64,000 nucleotides of DNA from Pseudoxanthomonas sp. YR558 (GTDB lineage Bacteria > Pseudomonadota > Gammaproteobacteria > Xanthomonadales > Xanthomonadaceae): positions 620,001 to 684,000 of the forward strand of contig NZ_FPCI01000002.1 of NCBI RefSeq assembly GCF_900116385.1. Reading direction: 5' to 3'. The position numbers and the translations under genes were made by a program. This document shows, one piece after another, positions 36,079 through 44,784 of the stretch (the stretch's first letter is position 1; each line of letters begins with the position of its first letter). Under the pieces are notes generated by a model. It ran no database searches. It was not told the DNA's origin and worked only from the letters and a program-made list of their open reading frames with translations.

Positions 36079-36627
36079 ATGGAACGCATGCGCAGGGACA
36101 GGATCGTCGCCGTCGTCGTGGTCGTGCTGGTGCATGCATGTTTCGGCGTTGTGCTGCTGGTCTCCCGGCCGCCGGGGCAGGGACGGATGGCGGAGGACAG
36201 CGATCGCCTACGCCTGCGCTTCGTCGCGCGCCCGACCGTGGTCCCACGCACCGTGGCGTCGCGCCCGAACCTGCCGTCGCTGCCTGCACGCCCGCGACCC
36301 GCGCCGCGCATGTCGGCGACGCCTCCGGAGACGGTGCCGCACGACGCGCCGACGCTGCCATCGCAGGGCGAAGGGCCGCTGGTGCTCTCGCTGCCGGCTG
36401 CGCCGCTGCGCGCGGGCGAGCGTGATCTCTTCGCTCGCCAGGAGAAGCACGCGTTCGAGGCACCGTCACGGCTCAACGTGACCCTCCACGACAGCTCGTT
36501 CGTCGGCCGTTACCAGCAGTTCCTCAAGGACGTGACTTGCGAAGAACTTCGCCGCGCCATGCGCAACAGCCCCTCCAGCGCCAATACGATCCAGGCTTCG
36601 ATGAGCCGTCGCGGCTGCGCACTCTGA
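36079..36627 (+). CDS. Membrane-anchored protein of unknown function
   Basis: Protein of 182 residues with one N-terminal membrane segment (IVAVVVVVLVHACFGVVLLV), then a proline- and arginine-rich stretch of about 90 residues, then a short folded-looking C-terminal part with two Cys (VTCEELRRAM and RRGCAL). The layout recalls TonB-like periplasm-spanning proteins, but I see no TonB C-terminal domain. An ATG three codons later is an alternative start. Coding character is weaker than for neighbours, so the call is moderate. Confidence 0.6.
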   Translation: MERMRRDRIVAVVVVVLVHACFGVVLLVSRPPGQGRMAEDSDRLRLRFVARPTVVPRTVASRPNLPSLPARPRPAPRMSATPPETVPHDAPTLPSQGEGPLVLSLPAAPLRAGERDLFARQEKHAFEAPSRLNVTLHDSSFVGRYQQFLKDVTCEELRRAMRNSPSSANTIQASMSRRGCAL

Positions 36628-36792
36628 TCGGCTGCCGAGGCCGGCACAGGTCAACGGAGTGGATCGAGGCGGGTAGGCGCCACGACCTCCGGCACCTGAA
36701 AGTGTTGACTTCCGGCACCTCACGGACGGCCGGGCGGGTCTGAAGATGTGCATGAACCGACGCGGTGTCGGCCTCTCCCGGACCCTTGCCCC

Positions 36793-37302
36793 ATGACGCA
36801 GATCCTCTCCCACACGCCCCTCTGGGTCTTCGGCCTGTTCGTCGGCCTGGTCTACCTGGGTTACCTGCAGAGCAGGACGCGCCAGGTCTCGCGCGGCCGC
36901 CTCATCGTGCTGCCGGTCGCCATGCTGGCGTGGTCGCTGTACTCGGTCTGGTCGACCTTCGACGCGCACCTCGCCGCGCTGGCCGCTTGGGCCTGCGCGT
37001 GGGCCGCCGTGGTCGCCATCGCGTTGGCGCGAACTCCATCGCGCCGCGCGTCCTACGACGCATCGACGAAGCAGTTCACCGTACCCGGCAGCTGGTTACC
37101 GCTGGCGCTGATGATGGGCATCTTCTTCTTCAAGTACGCCGTGGCCGTGATCCATGCCACGAAGCCGGGCATCCTCGATGCGACGATGGCCGTCGTCGTG
37201 GTGGCCGGCACGTACGGCCTCTTCAGTGGCCTGTTCATGGCACGCGCGTTGCGGGTGCTGGGGGTGATGAAGTCGCCGCGCCTGGTCGAGCGCAGCGCCT
37301 GA
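36793..37302 (+). CDS. Small integral membrane protein, possibly DUF6622 family
   Basis: Protein of 169 residues with about five hydrophobic segments, starting TPLWVFGLFVGLVYLGYLQS and including AALAAWACAWAAVVAIALA and LALMMGIFFFKYAVAVI. The LGYLQSRTRQVSRGR motif after the first helix reminds me of the DUF6622 group, but I am not certain. The ATG used lies directly before the first helix; a frame extension of 15 codons upstream adds a proline- and cysteine-rich piece and is unlikely. Confidence 0.72.
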   Translation: MTQILSHTPLWVFGLFVGLVYLGYLQSRTRQVSRGRLIVLPVAMLAWSLYSVWSTFDAHLAALAAWACAWAAVVAIALARTPSRRASYDASTKQFTVPGSWLPLALMMGIFFFKYAVAVIHATKPGILDATMAVVVVAGTYGLFSGLFMARALRVLGVMKSPRLVERSA

Positions 37303-37317
37303 GTGAAAAGTACGGAA

Positions 37318-37336
37318 CATGCCGGATGAAGGCATG
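37318..37336 (+). other. Small hairpin ahead of the RHS locus
   Basis: CATGCC and GGCATG pair around a 7-base loop, 16 bases after the preceding membrane-protein gene. It has no T-run. The 224 bases between the two genes are AT-richer than average from here to about 37440 and probably hold the RHS promoter, but no hexamer pair stands out. Confidence 0.3.
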
Positions 37337-37526
37337 TGATTGCTAACTTGGATACATGAGAAAGAAGACGTGGCGCACAGCGCCGCGCGTACATGCATTT
37401 ACGTGTTGCTGCATCTTCTCTTTATGTCATCTCTGCCTCTACTCTCCGCGAAGGGGCGAGGTGCGGACGTGCGCCGAGCAAGGATGGAATGCGACGGCCA
37501 TGATGGCTGTCCAAAGGGGCAGGAAG

Positions 37527-40500
37527 ATGCGCAAGCAGGGGAAGGCGGCCATGCTGGCCGGGTTTGTTCTGTTGTTCGCGGTGCCGGCAGCGGCCGCCAT
37601 CGAAGCCATCAGCTACGGCGAGCAGGTCATCGGACCGCAGAAGCACGCCATCCATATCAAGGCGCTCGGCCCGGACTTGTTCGGTGAAGAAATCAGCACC
37701 TACACGGGCGGTGTTTCGTTCTCGCAGACCGACCTTTCACTGCCCGGCAACGATGCCCTTCCGGTCGCGTTGAGGCGCCGCCTCATCGTGGATGGCAACA
37801 AGTCGCCTAGTTACAACAACGACGAAAACCTGTGGCGCGGTTATCCGTTTGGCGAGTGGGATCTGGATCTGCCATACCTTACCGGCACCTACACAGAGAC
37901 TCAGGGTTGGGTCGTCAATACGGCTACGCCGCAGGCGCGGTGTTCGTCACCGACGACGTACAACCAGTTCCGTCCCAGCGACGTGCTGATCGCTGGTTAC
38001 GTCAACTTTGCCAGCTACAGTTTCTGGAACGGTCTCCAGCTCAATATCCCCGGTGGAGGTGAAGATCAGTTGCTCTACCGGCCGGCGGGTGGCACCTTGC
38101 CGGCGCCGACCACCGGCAGTTGGACGGCGTTGACGACGAAGAGTCAATGGCACTTCGGGTGTCTGGCTACGCTGCAGAGCGGGCAGGCGGGTGAGGGCTT
38201 TCTGGCGCTGGCTCCAGATGGCACCCGTTACTGGTTCGACTGGATGGTCAGCTACGCCGAGCGCCCCATGCGTGGCTCCGCATACATCCAGAACACGAGC
38301 ACGACCCAGCGCATTGAGGCTGAAATTGGTCGCCGTGTGTATCGCCTGTATCCGACACGCGTCGAAGACCGCTTTGGGAACTACGTGACTTACACGTGGT
38401 CCGGAACCAATCTAACTTCAATCAGTGCAAGCGATGGCCGTGCCATCAGCCTTAGCTACAGTGGGGGGCGCATCGCCTCCGCTACCGCAGGCACGCGCAC
38501 CTTCCAGTATGGCTACGCCGACGGCCTGCTGACGTCGGTCACTCAGCCAGACGGCAGCAGCTGGGGCTTTTCAACCAGCGCGATGGTCGATCTACGCCGG
38601 TTCGTGCCGCTGACGACCGATACCTTCGACTACCCGATCACGTGTCAGCTGATGCGGTCACTGGCGGGCATCGAAGCCGATCTCACGATGACCCACCCGT
38701 CGGGTGCGCAAGGCGTTTATCGCCTGGGCTACAACCGGCTTTATCGCTCCAACCTCGATGGTGCGAACAGTTTCTGCGGCGAAGTCAGCGCGCCGGACGG
38801 CGTCCAGATCACCTGGCGTGAACGCCAACCGCTGGTCCCCATGCGATACGACGTGTTGGCCGTCAAGCGCAAGACCTTGTCGGGCCCGGGCCTGCCAGCG
38901 AATCAGACCTGGCAGTTCCAGCATCTGGACACTTTCCAGAACAAGGTGCCAGAGGGCTATGCGATCAACGGCACTCGCACGGTCACCTCCACCCGGCCGG
39001 ACGGCAGCACAGTGGTGGAAGTGTTCGGCACGGATGCGCTAGTCAACGAAGCGCAGTTGCTGAGCCGGGAAGTGCGCGAGGGGTCGACCGTCCTAACGCG
39101 TCAGGAGAACACCTATCTGCAGACCTCCCAGATCGGGACCATGCCCTTCCCGGACTGGATGGGCGAGTCGTTGGCGTACGAGTACATAAGGGGGCGCAGC
39201 GAGTACAACCGTCCGCTGCTGTCTTCGAAAGTCACGCAGCAGGGGGCCTCGTTCTTCAACACGACGACCGGCTTTGACGTACTCGTGAGGCCGACCCAGG
39301 CGACCCAACGCAGCGAGCTGGTGACGCCCGGGGTGACCTCCTACAGCCAGACGGTCGCGACCGTGTACGAGGACAACACGGCGGCGTGGGTGCTGGGCCA
39401 GACGAAACAACGTTCGGTCAACGGGGTCGTCGCCGAAGCGACAACCTACAGCCCGACATCGGCGCTACCGCTGACGAAGTCGGCGTTCGGCAAGTTGCAA
39501 CAGACGTTCACCTACAACGCCAACGGCACGCTGGCCACCGTCAAGGACGGCAACAACAACGTCATCACGGTGAGCGACTGGCATCGCGGCATTCCGCGGA
39601 TGATCCAGTATCCGGCCACGCCTGAGGCGCTGTCGGGATCAACGCAGTCCGCGCTCGTCGACAACAACGGCTGGATCACGTCGGTCACCAGCGAGACGGG
39701 CGACACGACCTGCTATGGCTACGACAGCATGGGCCGCTTGAACAAGCTCGCGCATCCGTCCGAAACCGCGGTCGGCGCCTGCGACGATCCGGTCACCCAG
39801 CCGACCGTGACGTGGAACCCGACCACGCTGCTGTTCGAAAAGGTGGCGGCTGCCGAGTACGGCATTGCTGCGGGTCATTGGCGGCAGACGATCAGCACCG
39901 GCAACGCCCGCAAGATCAGCTATTACGATGCCCGCTGGCAGCCGCTGGTGGTCAGGGAGTACGACACCACCAACGTCGCCGGTACGCAGCGTTTTACCCG
40001 CTTTACCTACGATCATGACGGTCGTACCACGTTCGCTTCCTACCCTGGTACCACCGATGCACTAGCTAGTGGCATGTGGAGTGAGTACGACGGGCTCGGT
40101 CGTGCCAAATCCGTTTCGCAGGACAGTGAGCATGGGCCGCTGACGGCGCTGACGGCTTACGAAAGCCAATTCCGCATCACCACGACCAATCCCCGCTCGG
40201 CGTCCGTCACCACGCGTTTCAAGGCCTATGGCAGCCCTTCGACGGACTGGCCTGTGGAAATCGTGCATCCTGAAGGGGCGATCACCGATATCGCGCGCGA
40301 CGATTTCGGCAAGCCGCTGTCGATCACGCGCCGGAATGCCACCGGTAGCCTGCTGGTGACGCGTACGTACGACTACGACGCCCATCAGCAGCTGTGCCGC
40401 AGTGTGGAGCCCGAGACCGGCGCCACGTTGATGGGCTACGACGGCGCGGGCAACCTGACATGGTCGGCCGCGGGTGTGGCGGCGACGCTGGGCTGCGCCG

Positions 40501-43148
40501 ATGCGTCCAACGCCGCTGTGTTGGCCCGCAAGGTCTCCCGTACTTACGACGCCCGCAACCGCGTCGCATCCCTGGCGTTCCCCAGCCCTGGCTTGGGCAA
40601 CACGGCCTTCACCTACTTCAAGGACGGCAAGCAGGCCTCGTTGACCACCGCTAATGGCACCGGTCTGGGTGTCACCAACACTTACAGCTACACGCACCGC
40701 GGCCAGTTGGTCAGCGAGCGCCAGCAGTGGGGCAGTGTTGACCTGACGGTGGGGTACAGCTACGACGGCAACGGCACACTGTCGGCCACGGCAGCGCCCG
40801 GGCTGACCGTAGGGTATGCACCGAATGCGCTCGGCCAGGCGACCCAGGCGGGCAGCTACGCCACCGGTGTGCAGTACTACCCCAATGGCGGCATCAAGCA
40901 GTTCACCTATGGCAACGGCATCGTGCATTCGATGGCGCAGAACGCGCGCCAGCTGCCCAGTCGCGTGATCGACAGCGGCGGCGTGCTCGACAACGAGTAC
41001 GCCTACGACCGCAACGGCAACGTGCAATCGATCCTCGACTGGCGGGACGGCAACCAGAACCGCGCGATGACCTACGACGGTCTGGACCGCCTGCTGACGG
41101 CCAGTTCGCCGGCGTTCGCGGCCAGCGGTGGCGGACAGGTGCACCAGTTCGCCTACAACGTGTTGGACAACCTGACCTCCTGGACCCGCACCGGTGCGAA
41201 GGACTACGCCGAGTACGTCTACACGAACAACCGCCTGACCAACATCAAGAACTCGGCCGGCGCCACTATCGTGGGCCTGGACTACGACGTGCAGGGCAAC
41301 CTGACCAACAAGAACGGCCAGGCCTACAGCTTCGATTACGGTAACCGTCTGCGCGATGCGCCGGGCAACAGCACCTACGCTTACGATGGCCTGGGTCGGC
41401 GTGTGCTGGATCGCACCACGGCCGACAAACACAGCCTGTACAGCCAGTCGGGTCAGTTGCTGTACGAGAACGACCTGCGCCAGGCCAAGACCACGCGGTA
41501 CGTCTACCTGGGCGGCAGCCTGGTGGCGCGCGTGGTGAATTCCACAGCGCCTGCCACGCCGCTGGTGACCGCACCTTCGTTCAACACGACGGGCAGTTAC
41601 ACCGTCAGTTGGACCGCGTCAGCCGGGGCGACGGGTTACCAGGTGGAAGAAGCGGTGTCCGGTGGCGCCTGGACATCCGCTTACAGCGGCACCGGCTTGA
41701 GCCTGGCGGTGTCGGGCAAGCCGGCCGGTAATTATGGCTATCGCGTGCGCGCCTGCCTCAATGCAGGTTGCAGTGCGTGGAGCACGACCGCCGCGGTGGC
41801 CGTTCAGTACCCACCCGCTACCGCACCGGCACTGAGTGCGCCGACGACGGCGGCGGGCGGCAACTATGCGGTCAGCTGGACCGCGCTCGGCGGTATTACG
41901 GAGTACAGGCTGCAAGTCGCCGTCAATGGGGGGGCGTGGGGCGCTGCCTATACGGGCACGGCTTTGAGCCAGTCCTACAGCGGTCAGGCTGCGGGTTCGT
42001 ATGCCTACCGTGTGCAGGCGTGCAACCCCGCGGGCTGTGGACCCTACTCGACCACCGTCACGGTGCAGTCGGTGCACGCGCCTGCTTCGGCGCCGTCGCT
42101 GAGCGTTCCGGCCGTTGGCGCGGAGGGAAATTTCACGGTCAGTTGGACGGGCGTCAGCGGCGCTACCAGCTACACCTTGGAGCGCAGCATCAATGGCGGC
42201 GGGTGGGCCAGCGTCTACAGCGGCGCCGGCGGCAGCGTGAGCTACAGCGCGCAAGCCGCGGGGACCTATGCGTTCCGCGTGTCGGCGTGCAACGCGGCCG
42301 GTTGCGGTCCGCAGTCGGCGGTCGGCACGGTGCAGGCGATCTATGCGCCGACGGCTACACCCACCATTAGTGTTCCCGCGCTGGGTGCCAATGGGGCCTA
42401 TGCGGTTGGCTGGTCCGCAGTCGGCGGGGCGAACGCCTACACGCTGGAGCGCAGCGACAACGGCGGCGCATGGACCGCGGTCTACAACGGTGCGGGCACA
42501 GGGCAAAGCTACAGCGGGCAGGCAGCGGGTAGTTACGCGTTCCGGGTGAAGGGCTGCAATGCGGCCGGCTGCGGGCCGTACTCGGCGACGGGCACGGTGC
42601 AGGTGCTCTACGCACCGGCAAGCGCACCGGGCGTATCCGCGCCTGCCAGCAACGGCACAGGCAGTTACACCGTCAGCTGGAGCGCTGTGGGTGGCGCGAC
42701 CAGCTATCAGTTGCAGGAGCAGGTGAGCGGTGGCGGTTGGAGCACGTTGTACAACGGCGCTGCAGCCTCTGTTGGCATAGCGGGTCGCGCGCCCGCCACC
42801 TACGGTTATCGTGCGATCGCCTGCAATGCAGCGGGATGCGGACCGTATTCGGGAACGGCGAATACCGTGGTGTCCTACGTTCCAGCCGTACCGACCGGAC
42901 TCAGCGGTTGGAAGGAGCGGGACGAGAATTCCCAGCCCGCGGTGACGTACTGGTACGTCGCATGGAATGCCTCGACGGGCGCCACGTACTACGACGTGGA
43001 GATGAAGGTGGGGACGGGGGCGAGATCGCCGCTGTACAGCGGACCGAACGCCTTCGTATCGGGAACAGGCATCGGCACGCGGCAGTACTGGGTACGCGCC
43101 TGCAATGCCGTCGGTTGCTCGGCCTGGTCCAGCCCCTACACGCTCTAA
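37527..43148 (+). CDS. Secreted RHS/YD-repeat protein ending in fibronectin-III-like repeats
   Basis: Large exported protein of 1873 residues. The ATG is preceded by GGGGCAGGA and opens a signal peptide (AAMLAGFVLLFAVPAAAA). Residues of about 60-480 form the N-terminal RHS-associated region; YD-repeats then run to about residue 1330 (for example YGYDSMGRLNKL, YDGLGRAKSVSQD, YAYDRNGNVQSI, YAYDGLGRRVLDRTT). After the strand TTRYVYLGGSLVARV, where RHS proteins normally continue into the core domain, six fibronectin-III-like repeats follow and the chain stops. The core motif is instead on the next gene. Known RHS shells enclose a C-terminal toxin; here shell and closing domain are separate chains. 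Whether this is a toxin shell, an adhesin or a surface protein is open. Confidence 0.9.
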   Translation: MRKQGKAAMLAGFVLLFAVPAAAAIEAISYGEQVIGPQKHAIHIKALGPDLFGEEISTYTGGVSFSQTDLSLPGNDALPVALRRRLIVDGNKSPSYNNDENLWRGYPFGEWDLDLPYLTGTYTETQGWVVNTATPQARCSSPTTYNQFRPSDVLIAGYVNFASYSFWNGLQLNIPGGGEDQLLYRPAGGTLPAPTTGSWTALTTKSQWHFGCLATLQSGQAGEGFLALAPDGTRYWFDWMVSYAERPMRGSAYIQNTSTTQRIEAEIGRRVYRLYPTRVEDRFGNYVTYTWSGTNLTSISASDGRAISLSYSGGRIASATAGTRTFQYGYADGLLTSVTQPDGSSWGFSTSAMVDLRRFVPLTTDTFDYPITCQLMRSLAGIEADLTMTHPSGAQGVYRLGYNRLYRSNLDGANSFCGEVSAPDGVQITWRERQPLVPMRYDVLAVKRKTLSGPGLPANQTWQFQHLDTFQNKVPEGYAINGTRTVTSTRPDGSTVVEVFGTDALVNEAQLLSREVREGSTVLTRQENTYLQTSQIGTMPFPDWMGESLAYEYIRGRSEYNRPLLSSKVTQQGASFFNTTTGFDVLVRPTQATQRSELVTPGVTSYSQTVATVYEDNTAAWVLGQTKQRSVNGVVAEATTYSPTSALPLTKSAFGKLQQTFTYNANGTLATVKDGNNNVITVSDWHRGIPRMIQYPATPEALSGSTQSALVDNNGWITSVTSETGDTTCYGYDSMGRLNKLAHPSETAVGACDDPVTQPTVTWNPTTLLFEKVAAAEYGIAAGHWRQTISTGNARKISYYDARWQPLVVREYDTTNVAGTQRFTRFTYDHDGRTTFASYPGTTDALASGMWSEYDGLGRAKSVSQDSEHGPLTALTAYESQFRITTTNPRSASVTTRFKAYGSPSTDWPVEIVHPEGAITDIARDDFGKPLSITRRNATGSLLVTRTYDYDAHQQLCRSVEPETGATLMGYDGAGNLTWSAAGVAATLGCADASNAAVLARKVSRTYDARNRVASLAFPSPGLGNTAFTYFKDGKQASLTTANGTGLGVTNTYSYTHRGQLVSERQQWGSVDLTVGYSYDGNGTLSATAAPGLTVGYAPNALGQATQAGSYATGVQYYPNGGIKQFTYGNGIVHSMAQNARQLPSRVIDSGGVLDNEYAYDRNGNVQSILDWRDGNQNRAMTYDGLDRLLTASSPAFAASGGGQVHQFAYNVLDNLTSWTRTGAKDYAEYVYTNNRLTNIKNSAGATIVGLDYDVQGNLTNKNGQAYSFDYGNRLRDAPGNSTYAYDGLGRRVLDRTTADKHSLYSQSGQLLYENDLRQAKTTRYVYLGGSLVARVVNSTAPATPLVTAPSFNTTGSYTVSWTASAGATGYQVEEAVSGGAWTSAYSGTGLSLAVSGKPAGNYGYRVRACLNAGCSAWSTTAAVAVQYPPATAPALSAPTTAAGGNYAVSWTALGGITEYRLQVAVNGGAWGAAYTGTALSQSYSGQAAGSYAYRVQACNPAGCGPYSTTVTVQSVHAPASAPSLSVPAVGAEGNFTVSWTGVSGATSYTLERSINGGGWASVYSGAGGSVSYSAQAAGTYAFRVSACNAAGCGPQSAVGTVQAIYAPTATPTISVPALGANGAYAVGWSAVGGANAYTLERSDNGGAWTAVYNGAGTGQSYSGQAAGSYAFRVKGCNAAGCGPYSATGTVQVLYAPASAPGVSAPASNGTGSYTVSWSAVGGATSYQLQEQVSGGGWSTLYNGAAASVGIAGRAPATYGYRAIACNAAGCGPYSGTANTVVSYVPAVPTGLSGWKERDENSQPAVTYWYVAWNASTGATYYDVEMKVGTGARSPLYSGPNAFVSGTGIGTRQYWVRACNAVGCSAWSSPYTL
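41550..43148 (+). repeat. Six tandem fibronectin-III-like repeat units
   Basis: Unit length is about 88 codons, with starts near 41550, 41814, 42079, 42349, 42616 and 42883. Each unit has YxVSW near its start, a SGGxW or NGGxW turn, and ends with a R(V/A)xACNAAGCGPYS-type motif that always contains two Cys six residues apart. Units 2 to 5 are most alike; unit 6 is the most diverged. The repeats sit within the RHS gene, between its last YD-repeat and its stop. Confidence 0.88.
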
Positions 43149-43160
43149 GGAGAAGAAGAC

Positions 43161-44084
43161 ATGGAACGGTATCTCCTTCGCATGGTGGTGGTCCTGGCGG
43201 TGTGGCTCGCCGTCGCGTCAGTAGCGTCGGCGCAGACGGCCGTGGAGTACATCCACACCGACGCACTGGGCACGCCGGTCGCGGTGACCAACAGCGCCGG
43301 TGCGGTGATCGAACGCAGTGTGTACGAGCCCTATGGGCAATTGATCAACCGGCCGCTGACGGATGGGCCGGGGTTCACCGGGCATGTGCAGGATGCGGCG
43401 ACCGGGCTGACGTATATGCAGCAGCGGTATTACGATCCGACTGTAGCGCGATTTCTCTCCAATGATCCTGTCACTGCCTATGACAATCCGATCTCCGGAT
43501 TCAATCGCTATAGATATGCAGCAAACAACCCATATCGATTCGTTGATCCAGATGGGAGGATCGATTGGGAGGCGTTGGGGGATTCTTTCAAGATCGAAAT
43601 AGCTTTGGGCGCCTCACTTGAAGCGAAAGTGAAGATTGGCCCGGTAAAAGTTTCGTTGGGTGCAGGATCTGCCACTTACGGTGGTGGAGCGACTCTGGCT
43701 CCCGATGTTTATGCGTTTGAGGAGGTTGCTGGCCCGTCAGCAGCTATCGAGATGGGTAACTATGCTGCTGGGTATGTAGGCTCATCCGAGCGCTCATATC
43801 AAGGAAGAAATGGTCAGGTTTACAGTGAAGAATCGAGCCCAGGCGGTGGCGTACTTGGAAGGAAGAGTGCAGAACTCAGTGCGAATGAAGAAGGCGCGGA
43901 ATTGTCAGGTTCGGTTGGCGCTGTGATCATTAAGGCAACCGGTTCGATAGATCTTGGAAAAGCAGTGAAGGCGCTCACTGGATCCGGCAAGCAGGATGAA
44001 TCCCCCAAAGGTAGTGGCGATCATCAGTTAGAGGTCAAGTCGCCACACAAGGAGAAGCGGTGCTATGACGCAAAAAACTGTTGA
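43161..44084 (+). CDS. Separately encoded RHS core domain with variable C-terminal tip
   Basis: Protein of 307 residues with its own ribosome-binding site (AAGGAGAAG) and signal peptide (VVVLAVWLAVASVASA). The mature chain starts with the RHS core, EYIHTDALGTPVAVTNSAG, VYEPYGQLINRPL, GLTYMQQRYYDPTVARFLS and finally the hallmark NNPYRFVDPDGR near residue 130. The remaining 170 or so residues are glycine-rich and not recognisable (for example VKIGPVKVSLGAGSATYGGG) and are encoded by clearly AT-richer DNA than the core, the usual sign of an exchangeable RHS tip. It lies 12 bases after the large RHS gene. No nuclease, deaminase or other toxin motif is visible, so toxicity is unproven. Confidence 0.88.
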   Translation: MERYLLRMVVVLAVWLAVASVASAQTAVEYIHTDALGTPVAVTNSAGAVIERSVYEPYGQLINRPLTDGPGFTGHVQDAATGLTYMQQRYYDPTVARFLSNDPVTAYDNPISGFNRYRYAANNPYRFVDPDGRIDWEALGDSFKIEIALGASLEAKVKIGPVKVSLGAGSATYGGGATLAPDVYAFEEVAGPSAAIEMGNYAAGYVGSSERSYQGRNGQVYSEESSPGGGVLGRKSAELSANEEGAELSGSVGAVIIKATGSIDLGKAVKALTGSGKQDESPKGSGDHQLEVKSPHKEKRCYDAKNC

Positions 44085-44433
44085 AATGTTGGTAAATGAG
44101 TATAGATTTTCATCGTGCGCAGCATCGACGGCTCTAATATTGGCAATCTTCGCGCTAGCCGCAGTTGGTTTTGATTATTATGCGAAAGAGAGTTCCGTCA
44201 ATCCGCATATTGAGTATTTAGTTGGCATATTACTTGGAGGAACGTTAATTTTGTCCCTTGCCAGTATGGTGCTCAGCACATACCACGTTGTTAGGGCTAG
44301 AGGACGTCTATCCGATTGGTTTCCTTTCTTGCTGATTACGTGGGCTCTTCCTTACGTCGGAATATCCATATACCTTGGAGGAGCGAATATCGTTAATTTT
44401 TTTTTCGCGAAGGCAAGTAAGAACCGAGGGTAA
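44065..44433 (+). CDS. AT-rich membrane protein, candidate immunity protein
   Basis: Protein of 122 residues with three, perhaps four, membrane segments (ASTALILAIFALAAVGFDYY, LVGILLGGTLILSLASMVLS, WFPFLLITWALPYVGISIYL). AAGGAG lies before the ATG, and the start overlaps the RHS tip gene by 20 bases. Base composition is the lowest in the window: the 60 bases from 44161 hold 22 G or C by hand count. Small genes directly after RHS tips usually encode immunity proteins, and a membrane type would suit a membrane-acting tip, but there is no family match to prove it. Confidence 0.7.
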   Translation: MTQKTVEMLVNEYRFSSCAASTALILAIFALAAVGFDYYAKESSVNPHIEYLVGILLGGTLILSLASMVLSTYHVVRARGRLSDWFPFLLITWALPYVGISIYLGGANIVNFFFAKASKNRG

Positions 44434-44471
44434 AGGTTATGGCTTATGGGCCCTGGCGCGCGGAGGAGATG

Positions 44472-44727
44472 ATGAGTCATAGGCTATCGGCGTACCGGCC
44501 AAGCGGACCTGCATCTTTATTGGCAATCCGCCCGAACGTTCCGGCACGCTGCTGATCGATCACGTCGACGATCTCCGCAATGCGGTCCGTGTCGTCAAGC
44601 AGCGGCATTCGTTCGACATCATCGCGTGGATGGTTCTACCCGATCACATGCACGTCGTCTGGGCACTTCCAACGGGTGATGGCGACTGCGCTACGCGCTG
44701 GTTGACGGTCGCAGACGGCGTACGGCG
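44472..44727 (+). pseudogene. Remnant of a REP-associated tyrosine transposase (RAYT)
   Basis: Broken gene. The first codons read MSHRLSAYRPSGPA, like the N-terminus of RAYT proteins. A frameshift near 44513 leads into a frame that reads LLIDHVDDLRNAVRVVKQRH, then AWMVLPDHMHVVWALPTGD, then ATRW. The HMH of the latter is the metal-binding HUH motif of the Y1/IS200-like family. After ATRW the similarity ends, so the part with the catalytic Tyr is lost. It fills the 350-base stretch between the RHS locus and the CoA-transferase gene. Confidence 0.85.
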
Positions 44728-44752
44728 TTGGGGTTCACTTCGTTCACCCCAA
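44728..44752. repeat. Inverted repeat at the end of the RAYT remnant
   Basis: TTGGGGT and ACCCCAA form a 7-base stem around TCACTTCGTTC. The position, right where transposase similarity ends, suggests a later insertion of a small repeat or one border of the deletion. It may also stop transcription. Confidence 0.5.
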
Positions 44753-44784
44753 CCTAGGTGGATGGGGCGAACGCTTGAAGGCGC

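Noticed and set aside
41550..43148. CRISPR array or non-coding satellite
   Set aside because: The repetition has a period of about 267 bases, stays in one reading frame and varies mainly at third positions; it is a protein repeat.
43140..43170. RHS split explained as a frameshift or sequencing error
   Set aside because: The downstream part has a ribosome-binding site, ATG and full signal peptide that would make no sense inside one chain, and the upstream chain ends with a complete repeat unit.
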